Source: Phycisphaerae bacterium
Lineage (GTDB): Bacteria > Planctomycetota > Phycisphaerae > UBA1845 > Fen-1342
Reading direction: 5' to 3'
NCBI GenBank assembly: GCA_020058145.1
Contig: JAGVEP010000482.1
Coordinates: 1-6,501 of the forward strand
DNA length: 6,501 bases
Below, one piece after another: positions 1 to 4,517 of this stretch; position 1 is the stretch's first letter; every line of letters starts with the position of its first letter. The notes under the pieces are model-generated. The model saw only the letters and a program-made list of their open reading frames with translations, was not told the DNA's origin and did not search any database. Both the position numbers and the translations under genes were made by a program.

Positions 1-88
1 CGACCCCGACCTGAACCCAAACCCAGGAGCGCGACAGCGTGTCAATAAAATCGAGAAAACCGACCTTGCGAAACCAGAGAACATCTCA

Positions 89-110
89 CAGGGAGGGGCC
101 GGGGGAGGGT
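89..110 (+). repeat. G-rich arm, inverted relative to 2138-2160
   Basis: The 22 bases here, a run of G blocks ending GGGGGAGGGT, match the reverse complement of 2138-2160. The only differences are one A/C substitution and one extra G. The two arms bracket the hairpin elements and the restriction-modification remnant. They may be two copies of a dispersed repeat rather than ends of a transposon, since no transposase lies between them. Confidence 0.5.
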
Positions 111-162
111 GTCATCCTCCGTCCCTCCGCTACGGCGTGACTCCTCTCTCGCACCTGCACGG

Positions 163-234
163 GCCGGAATTCCGTCCGGCAGATCGCGGGAAGGGATTCC
201 CGCGAGACTGGGTGCGAGAAGGGATTCTCGCACC
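163..234. repeat. Cluster of three hairpins, copy 1 of a double-hairpin element
   Basis: There are three consecutive stem-loops. The first pairs 163-168 with 175-180 (6 bp). The second pairs 185-192 with 197-204 (8 bp, loop GGGA). The third pairs 211-220 with 225-234 (10 perfect bp, loop GGGA). The second and third recur in the same order and orientation at 1934-1982. Read on the minus strand the third gives GGTGCGAGAA TCCC TTCTCGCACC. Perfect stems with a shared GGGA loop argue for a structured dispersed element, but no run of T follows that would make a classic terminator. It does lie downstream of the minus-strand nuclease gene and could protect or end its transcript. Confidence 0.75.
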
Positions 235-293
235 AGCCCGACATGGGCCTTGTTGGGGATGCCGCCCAGCGCGATGACGCCGTAAGGTACGGT

Positions 294-1466
294 TCAGCCG
301 ACCGAGGCCAGTTGAGCTTCGAGGGACTTGCGAATCAGTGGAGTCGCTTCCTCGAGCTGAGCCATGTTGTTTATCGCAAGCTGCAAGTTTCCCACTCCGT
401 AGTGCCCAATGCCTGACACGTCACGAGCGAATGATGGCGGGTTCTCCAACTGGCCATATTTCAGCTTCAGGCACACCCGGATGCCGCCTTTTTGCAGTTC
501 GACGCAGCAAAAAATAGACTTGCCGCAAAGGTAGTTGATCGTCATTGCAACGCAGCGGCGCTCGATTTCCCGCGGCTTCAGAGAATGGCACAGACGGTCG
601 ATAGCTCGATAGAGTTCCAGGATCTCCTTCGGCTTGCCGGCAGTATGATGTGACTCATCATATGGCGTCGATGTACGCGTTGCCTTCTCCCTTCGCGTTG
701 CCCACGCTTTGGTGGCGCCTCGACTTCTTAGCGATGTTGCCTGTTCTTCGCCGCGCATCCGGTTTGCTGGCTTGCCTACGGCAGGCGACATTGCAGCGGG
801 ATTCTGCGCCCCTATCCGTGCGAGGCTCTCCTTGATCCGCTGAGGAGTCAACTGCCCGTCATGGGCGGCTGCTCGGACGAGATTCAGAAGGGTACGCGGG
901 GCGTCGCGCATTATGTCGTCAATCGCCTTTCGAACCTTGCCGTCGGTGAAGGTTTGCTCACCGATCGCATCCAAGGTGCCCTTCGCCATTTCGTCGCGGG
1001 AGAAACGCCACATCTGCCGGGCGATTTGCGCCACCGACAGGCCGTCGCCGTCGCGCGGGTCCAGCGACACCTCGAACATCAGCTTCTCTGGTGCGGGACA
1101 CTCCTCGACGCTGCGGTAGACCTTCCAGACGATGCCGTTCGTGAGGACGCACCAGACGATCCCGTCGTTGGCCGCGTAGCCGACGACCTGTGTGATTCCT
1201 TTTACATCGTTGAGCGGATCGTCGAGCGGCTTCGCCTCGACGAGCAACGCTGGGTTCCGATTGATGAGAAGAGCGTAATCCACCGACTTCCCATCGACAG
1301 TGGGGTACTCCAACTGGACCTCATCCGGGTCTCGCACATCCCAACCCAGAGCTTCAAGTAACGGATCGACGATTATCGTCCTCGTCGGTGTCTCTTTCAG
1401 TGACCGCTTGCGCAGGCTGTCGAGCTTGGTCCGAATGGCCTCAATCGCACGAATGAGCCTATCCAC
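294..1466 (-). CDS. HsdR-N-like PD-(D/E)xK protein with C-terminal DUF5655 domain
   Basis: This 390-residue protein appears intact. Residues about 25-115 resemble the N-terminal nuclease domain of type I restriction R subunits. D63, the E77-A-K79 motif and a following Q93-x3-Y97 fit the PD-(D/E)xK fold, so the catalytic residues seem present. Residues about 120-220 are helical, and 222-272 is a polar, low-complexity linker. Residues about 280-384 match DUF5655, including ARDVSGIGHYGVG at 347-359. No helicase motor follows, so it is not a full HsdR. DUF5655 has no settled function and often sits beside nuclease-like domains. The start is GTG at 1466, preceded at about 9 bases by a modest AGAAGGG. 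It overlaps the TAG of the upstream methyltransferase remnant by 8 bases, which suggests an ancestral two-gene operon with translational coupling. A DNA-binding or DNA-cleaving defence role is inferred, not shown. Confidence 0.85.
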   Translation of the reverse strand: MDRLIRAIEAIRTKLDSLRKRSLKETPTRTIIVDPLLEALGWDVRDPDEVQLEYPTVDGKSVDYALLINRNPALLVEAKPLDDPLNDVKGITQVVGYAANDGIVWCVLTNGIVWKVYRSVEECPAPEKLMFEVSLDPRDGDGLSVAQIARQMWRFSRDEMAKGTLDAIGEQTFTDGKVRKAIDDIMRDAPRTLLNLVRAAAHDGQLTPQRIKESLARIGAQNPAAMSPAVGKPANRMRGEEQATSLRSRGATKAWATRREKATRTSTPYDESHHTAGKPKEILELYRAIDRLCHSLKPREIERRCVAMTINYLCGKSIFCCVELQKGGIRVCLKLKYGQLENPPSFARDVSGIGHYGVGNLQLAINNMAQLEEATPLIRKSLEAQLASVG

Positions 1467-1510
1467 TGCGTATGCCCTTCTCGAGAAGCGACTGAACCAT
1501 TATCGCCAGA

Positions 1511-1585
1511 CACGTCGGCGACCGCCAGCGGTCCTCGACGCACACGGGAAACCCGCTCGCTTGCGCTCGGGGCTCGGATAGGGCG
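1511..1585. repeat. Dispersed-repeat sequence filling the methyltransferase tail
   Basis: The segment contains the palindrome GACCGC-CA-GCGGTC (1520-1533) and a self-similar CGCTCGCTTGCGCTCGGGG stretch (about 1554-1573). On the minus strand these read EDRWRSP and SEPRAQASGF, peptides I associate with non-coding repeats mistranslated in planctomycete genomes. They replace the body of the methyltransferase. The boundaries are approximate. Confidence 0.5.
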
Positions 1586-1620
1586 CCGGTGAAGACCTCG
1601 TGGTTGCGGTTGGTGTTGGG

Positions 1621-1647
1621 CTTGCCGGTTGGAAACCGGTGCCACAG
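1621..1647. repeat. Palindromic repeat replacing methyltransferase motif IV
   Basis: CCGGTT (1625-1630), loop GGA, AACCGG (1634-1639) form a short palindrome flanked by TTG and TGCCACAG. On the minus strand it reads GGCACCGGTTTCCAACCGG. It resembles in design the palindrome at 2943-2965 (ACCGGCT-ATT-AGCCGGT). It sits exactly where the DPPF motif should be encoded, keeps the frame and leaves recognisable methyltransferase sequence on both sides. Confidence 0.6.
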
Positions 1648-1829
1648 ATACAGGCGGTCGATGCAGCCGTCGGGGAGCTTGCGAAGCTGGTCCAGGCAGT
1701 CGCCACAGTAGATGACGCGGGTGCCGAGCAGAGAGGAAGGGCGCTGGTGGGCGACGGGTGCGACCCGATCCCCGCCCCGCGCTGCGAGGGGGTTGGATGG
1801 GGTCCGCGGTGAGTCAGACTTGCGGGGCA

Positions 1830-1865
1830 TGGATACAAAGTAGGGCGTTGACGGAGCACGGTCAA
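1830..1865 (-). promoter_or_regulatory. Candidate promoter for the remnant/nuclease pair, possibly leaderless
   Basis: On the minus strand TTGACC (1865-1860) is separated by exactly 17 bases from TACTTT (1842-1837). The first hexamer matches the sigma-70 -35 consensus in 5 of 6 positions. The second keeps the key T1, A2 and T6 of the -10 box. Transcription would begin about 7 bases on, at or next to the ATG at 1830, and no ribosome binding site precedes that ATG. This would give a leaderless message. The -35 box lies in an inverted repeat, CGTTGAC (1846-1852) with GTCAACG (1861-1867), which could be an operator. This is a prediction from spacing and consensus only. Confidence 0.35.
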
Positions 1866-1933
1866 CGACGGGGACGGACCGACGGAGGGTTTGCCGGCGA
1901 ATTACGTTGGCCACGGGGCGGTTTGTCGCAGGC

Positions 1934-1982
1934 GCGGGAAGGGATTCCCGCCGATGGGGGTGCGAGAAGTGATTCACGCACC
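1934..1982. repeat. Double-hairpin element, copy 2
   Basis: GCGGGAA (1934-1940) pairs with TTCCCGC (1945-1951) around GGGA. Bases 1959-1968 pair with 1973-1982 around GTGA with a single A/A mismatch. Order, spacing (a gap of 6-7 bases between hairpins) and orientation match 185-234. The mismatch and changed loop suggest this copy is drifting. Together the two copies enclose the methyltransferase remnant and the nuclease gene. Confidence 0.7.
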
Positions 1983-1992
1983 AGCGGCCAGC

Positions 1993-2131
1993 GGGCAACG
2001 AGGCACGAAGGGACGGAGGGACGGAGGGACGAAGGGACGAAGGCAACGGGGCAACGGGGCAACAAGGCGGTGAGGAACACAGGCACGAAGGCACGGAGGC
2101 ACGAAGGGACGGAGGGACGGACGCAACGAGG
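1993..2131. repeat. Degenerate purine-rich tandem tract (GGCACGAAGG / GGGACGGAGG type)
   Basis: About 140 bases are built from 8-10 base units such as GGCACGAAGG, GGGACGGAG and GGGGCAACG, with almost no other sequence. The unit composition shifts along the tract from CGAAGG/CGGAGG types to GCAACGGG types and back. All six frames stay open over most of it, which creates spurious open frames. An 18-base stretch at 2081-2098 recurs exactly inside pheT (4610-4627). No gene is assigned here. Confidence 0.8.
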
Positions 2132-2137
2132 CTCTGG

Positions 2138-2160
2138 ACCCTCCCCCGGCCCCCGCCCTG
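2138..2160 (-). repeat. C-rich arm, inverted partner of 89-110
   Basis: The reverse complement matches 89-110 with one substitution and one single-base length difference. It follows directly on the purine-rich tandem tract. The pair, in opposite orientation, forms the outermost repeat boundary of the left block. Confidence 0.5.
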
Positions 2161-2193
2161 AGAAACACGGGCGTGGGGGCGGAAGAAAATCGC

Positions 2194-2229
2194 GGGGTCA
2201 GAAGCCCGTCTGCGACGGGTTCTGACCCC
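2194..2229. repeat. Strong 16-bp hairpin
   Basis: GGGGTCAGAA (2194-2203) pairs with TTCTGACCCC (2220-2229). Inside, CCCGTC (2205-2210) pairs with GACGGG (2214-2219) around a TGC triloop. A single unpaired G (2204) is the only defect in 16 bp. No T run follows on either strand, so it is not a canonical intrinsic terminator. It lies downstream of the 94-residue minus-strand gene. Its clean symmetry suggests a mobile palindromic element of the REP type or a transcript-end structure. Confidence 0.75.
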
Positions 2230-2302
2230 TGGCGTGGGTCAAATGACGCGGCGGCCGTCCTCGCGGACGCCGCGCCCGGCTTGGGGGTCTGCCGCTACAT
2301 TT

Positions 2303-2324
2303 CGGCCGGTACGGAGCCCGGCCG
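2303..2324 (-). terminator. Hairpin directly after the 94-residue gene
   Basis: CGGCCGG (2303-2309) and CCGGCCG (2318-2324) form a perfect 7-bp stem with an 8-base loop. It begins right after the TAG of the minus-strand gene (2327-2325). On the minus strand it is followed by AAATG rather than a U-tract. It may be a weak terminator or an RNA-end stabiliser, or simply another dispersed palindrome. Confidence 0.35.
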
Positions 2325-2609
2325 CTACTCCTCCTTGTTTCCGCTATTGTTGTTGGGGTCTTGCTCGAGCATCTTGCGGAGATACCCGTTCTCGCGGCGG
2401 GTGGCCTCGAGATCGAAGAGCAGGTACTTGATGCCCAGCCGCAGGAAGTCGATGCTCTCCTGCAGGCTGGTGACGCTCTTTTTGATCTGCTCGTGACGGT
2501 CTTTCGTCTCATCGGCCAGCTTGCGGAGGCGATCGCGCTCGCCGTCCGGCAGGGTCTCGATCTCGGCCACGAGTTCCGCCAACCGTTTCTGGAATTCGGC
2601 TTCGTTCAT
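2325..2609 (-). CDS. Small coiled-coil protein of unknown function
   Basis: This 94-residue protein is almost entirely charged and helical. Heptad-like spacing of leucines and other hydrophobics runs from about residue 5 to 83, then an acidic, asparagine-rich tail (DPNNNSGNKEE) follows. Residues about 50-80, with the segment LRLGIKYLLFDLEATRRENG, look like the most conserved core. I associate similar short proteins with planctomycetes, where they are annotated as hypothetical, but this is from memory. There is no signal peptide, membrane segment or metal-binding motif, so it is probably a cytoplasmic oligomer or adaptor. The ATG at 2609 is preceded 7 bases upstream by AGGAGGA (2623-2617), one of the best ribosome binding sites in the window, which supports both the gene and its start. 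It is transcribed divergently from pheS. I assign no function. Confidence 0.75.
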   Translation of the reverse strand: MNEAEFQKRLAELVAEIETLPDGERDRLRKLADETKDRHEQIKKSVTSLQESIDFLRLGIKYLLFDLEATRRENGYLRKMLEQDPNNNSGNKEE

Positions 2610-2984
2610 GCTTCTTTCCTCCTCTGGAAAGCACCGCGCCGTGGGTCGAGGTCAGCCGTGTGAACGATTGGGGTCGTTCCTCTTCCAGGGGCGTTGTATT
2701 CTACGCCCGCCGAATACGCCGCGGCGACTGTCGCGCGACGGGATTGTGAGCGCGACCTGCGGATGTTGTGGCCGGCGTGTTCTCGCGGGCAGGCCGGTTT
2801 ATTTTATGAGGCGGCCTGACGAACCAAGTGTCCGCGGCGGATCGGAACGCGGATCTTCGACCGAATGTCCCAGAATGTCAGGCGCCGGTGGCCGCGGGAC
2901 TTGAGCGGCACGCGACGGTCGGTTACACAAGCGGCCGGCGGAGCCACCGGCTATTAGCCGGTGCCCCACAGACTGGTGGTGCCA
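2610..2984. other. Divergent intergenic region between the 94-residue gene and pheS
   Basis: No gene is supported; open frames here are GC-driven shadows. Landmarks are the ribosome binding site of the minus-strand gene (2617-2623) and an imperfect dyad with GGGCGT (2689-2694) and ACGCCC (2703-2708). The dyad core contains TAGAAT on the minus strand (2703-2698), a fair -10 box for the small gene without a convincing -35. A conspicuous AT island, TTTATTTTAT (2798-2807), lies in a loop between AGGCCG (2791-2796) and CGGCCT (2812-2817). It is the best place for a pheST -10 box, again without a clear -35. No tRNA-like or T-box structure was recognised. Confidence 0.4.
2943..2965. repeat. Palindromic repeat at the pheS 5' end
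   Basis: ACCGGCT (2946-2952), loop ATT, AGCCGGT (2956-2962) form a perfect 7-bp stem, extended by GCC/GCC with one mismatch to 2943-2965. It overlaps the upstream GTG at 2961 that would give a longer PheS, and lies 20 bases before the preferred ATG. As an RNA hairpin it would sit next to the ribosome binding region. Its design resembles the palindrome at 1621-1647. Confidence 0.6.
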
Positions 2985-4517
2985 ATGGAACTGTCGCAAA
3001 CCCAGTACGAAGTGTTGCAACGACTTGTGACCGGGACCGGTTCCGGGACTGTCCCGGAATTGGTGGCGGCGTTCGGACTCGATCAGTCGCTCATCATGGC
3101 GGCGGCGATGGGGCTGGCCGACGCCGGCTTCGTGACCATCAGCGAAACGAAATTCGAGGAGCTGCGTCTGGGGGCCGACGGCGAGCCGTTTGCCACGAGG
3201 CCGCTGCCGGAACGAGTCATTGTCGGTGTGTTGTGCGAGCGCAACGGGCGGTGTCCGATCACCGAAGTGCCGCAACACTGCGAGCTTGACGCCGGGCAGG
3301 TGGGCGGGGCGTTACGGTGGCTTAATCAGCGGGGCTGGGCGCGGAAAGAGGGGGGTGATCTGGTGCTCGCTACGACAGCACCGGCAGCGGGGGCGCCGCC
3401 CCAGGCGGACGAGCAGTTGATCCAGTCGCTGGCGGGCGGGCGAGTTGCGACCCGTGGGACTCTGGAAGGGGAGGGCGTGCCGGTGGACGCGGCGATCGGG
3501 CTGCTGGGCAAACGCAAGGGCTTCCTGGTCGTTAAGGAACGCACCGTCCGACACCTGGCGGTCACGGACGCGGGACGCGAGCTGCTGGCCGCCGGCATCA
3601 AAGGCCGCCAGAAGGTGACGCAGCTCACGCCGGAGCTGCTCGCGGATGGTGGGTGGCGGAACGTCGCTCTGCAGCCTTATGACGTGACGCTGGCGGCCAA
3701 GAAGCTGTATCCCGGCAAGGAGCACCCGTTCCAGCGGACGCTGGACCGCGTGCGGCGCGTTTTTCTGGAGATGGGCTTCGAGGAGGTCGTGAGTCCGTGG
3801 GTTGAGTCGAGCTTCTGGGACTTCGACGCGCTATTTCAACCCCAGGACCATCCGGCCCGCGATATGCAGGACACGTTCTATGTCGCGCGGCCGAATCGCT
3901 GCCGACTGCCGGAGGATGGGCTGGTCGAGCGAATTCGAGCGGTACACGAGGATGGCGGCGACACGGGCTCGACGGGGTGGCACTACCGTTGGAGCCGGGA
4001 GTTGGCGCAAAAGCCGGTGTTGCGGACGCACACGACGGCGGCGACGTGCCGGGCGCTGGCGCGGCATGCGGCGGGCCAGCCGGGCAAGTACTTTGTCATC
4101 GGGCCGGTGTTTCGGCGTGAGACGGCGGACTTCAAGCACCTGCCGGTGTTCCACCAGGTAGACGGGATCATCGTGGATCGCCATGCGAGTCTGGCGACGC
4201 TGATCGGCACGCTGACGGCTTTTTACGCGAAGATGGGCTTTCCGAAGGTGAAGGTGACGCCGAGTTTTTTCCCATATACGGAGCCGTCGGCGGAGGTTTT
4301 GCTGTACCTGGAGAGTCGCCGGAGTTGGGTCGAGATGGGCGGCGCGGGGATTTTCCGGCCGGAGGTGACGCTGCCGGTGGGGATCACGGATCGCGTGCTG
4401 GCGTGGGGCCTGGGTTTGGAGCGGCTGGCGATGATGATCCATGACTTGAGGTCCATCGGCGAGTTGTATTACGCGACGATGCCCTGGCTGCGGGAGGAAC
4501 CGCTGTGCCGATCATAG
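2985..4517 (+). CDS. pheS: Phenylalanyl-tRNA synthetase alpha subunit, archaeal/eukaryotic type
   Basis: It is the catalytic subunit that activates phenylalanine with ATP and charges tRNA-Phe, working in the cytoplasm as an alpha2-beta2 enzyme with PheT. From the ATG at 2985 it is 510 residues, longer than the roughly 330-350 of typical bacterial PheS and like archaeal ones. Residues 1 to about 220 form the winged-helix tRNA-binding extension, opening with ELSQTQYEVLQRLV as archaeal proteins do. Class II motif 1 lies at 260-299 (FWDFDALFQPQDHPARDMQ). HEDGGDTGSTGWHYRW is at 321-336 and LRTHTTA at 346-352. Motif 2 is FRRE at 376-379 followed by FKHLPVFHQVDG. Motif 3 is GLGLERLA at 475-482, after GAGIFRPEV. 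All key parts are present. A GTG at 2961 would add 8 residues, but it lies inside a palindrome with no well-placed ribosome site. The ATG has only a weak GGTGG nearby. It overlaps pheT by 13 bases. Confidence 0.96.
   Translation: MELSQTQYEVLQRLVTGTGSGTVPELVAAFGLDQSLIMAAAMGLADAGFVTISETKFEELRLGADGEPFATRPLPERVIVGVLCERNGRCPITEVPQHCELDAGQVGGALRWLNQRGWARKEGGDLVLATTAPAAGAPPQADEQLIQSLAGGRVATRGTLEGEGVPVDAAIGLLGKRKGFLVVKERTVRHLAVTDAGRELLAAGIKGRQKVTQLTPELLADGGWRNVALQPYDVTLAAKKLYPGKEHPFQRTLDRVRRVFLEMGFEEVVSPWVESSFWDFDALFQPQDHPARDMQDTFYVARPNRCRLPEDGLVERIRAVHEDGGDTGSTGWHYRWSRELAQKPVLRTHTTAATCRALARHAAGQPGKYFVIGPVFRRETADFKHLPVFHQVDGIIVDRHASLATLIGTLTAFYAKMGFPKVKVTPSFFPYTEPSAEVLLYLESRRSWVEMGGAGIFRPEVTLPVGITDRVLAWGLGLERLAMMIHDLRSIGELYYATMPWLREEPLCRS
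4492..4507 (+). promoter_or_regulatory. Ribosome binding site fixing the GTG start of pheT
   Basis: GGGAGGA (4492-4498) lies inside the last codons of pheS, 6 bases before GTG 4505-4507. The next in-frame start, ATG 4520, would be 21 bases away and would remove PIID, part of the first beta strand. The arrangement suggests coupled translation of the two subunits. Confidence 0.75.

Larger units (their letters stand above)
1..293. other. Repeat-bearing intergenic stretch with a possible coding remnant
   Basis: No convincing intact gene is seen here. The stretch holds a G-rich arm (89-110) and three successive hairpins (163-234). Bases 234-293 read on the minus strand, in the same frame as the upstream nuclease gene and just after its stop codon, give VPYGVIALGGIPNKAHVGLV. 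About 17 of those 20 codons end in G or C and no stop interrupts them, which looks like a coding remnant. The frame then runs on into the hairpins and stops near 42. I do not recognise the peptide, so it may be a gene scrap or chance. The left window edge cuts off further context. Confidence 0.4.
1459..1830 (-). pseudogene. DNA methyltransferase N-terminal remnant, disrupted by repeats
   Basis: The ATG at 1830 opens a 123-codon frame. Its residues about 35-53 (VIYCGDCLDQLRKLPDGCID) match the start of site-specific DNA (usually adenine-N6) methyltransferases. In intact relatives this is followed by a stretch like LIYIDPPFNSNRNYEVFWG, where DPPF is catalytic motif IV. Here the same position reads RLYLWHRFPTGKP and then NTNRNHEVFTG, so the flanks survive while the catalytic motif is replaced by a palindromic repeat (about 1621-1650). 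The remaining residues, including SEPRAQASGF and EDRWRSP, are translations of further dispersed repeats (about 1511-1585). The S-adenosylmethionine and target-recognition parts expected over several hundred residues are missing. The frame stops at TAG 1459-1461, inside the start of the nuclease gene. A methylating enzyme is therefore very unlikely. It may still be transcribed as the leader of the downstream gene. Confidence 0.75.

Noticed and set aside
861..1361. A 166-residue plus-strand open frame
   Set aside because: It is fully antisense to the nuclease gene, whose protein has clear HsdR-N and DUF5655 features. No ribosome site or recognisable domain is present.
1831..2094. Upstream extension of the methyltransferase frame
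   Set aside because: The residues before the ATG at 1830 are serine/proline-rich translations of the tandem tract and hairpin element, with no methyltransferase similarity.
1993..2131. CRISPR array
   Set aside because: Units are only 8-10 bases, degenerate and contiguous, with no spacers of constant length and no cas gene nearby.
89..2160. Insertion sequence with terminal inverted repeats
   Set aside because: The arms are only 22-23 bases, low in complexity and imperfect. No transposase gene or target-site duplication could be identified.
1758..2225. Plus-strand open frame rich in RHEGTEGRRDEGTK
   Set aside because: It is a translation of the purine-rich tandem tract and hairpins. Its length comes from the lack of stop codons in the repeat unit.
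2799..3289. Overlapping open frames on both strands before and within the pheS start
   Set aside because: Both run through the intergenic region into pheS in wrong frames, with no domain and no ribosome site.
3831..4442. A 203-residue minus-strand open frame
   Set aside because: It is antisense to the catalytic core of pheS, with the same R/H/Q-rich shadow composition.
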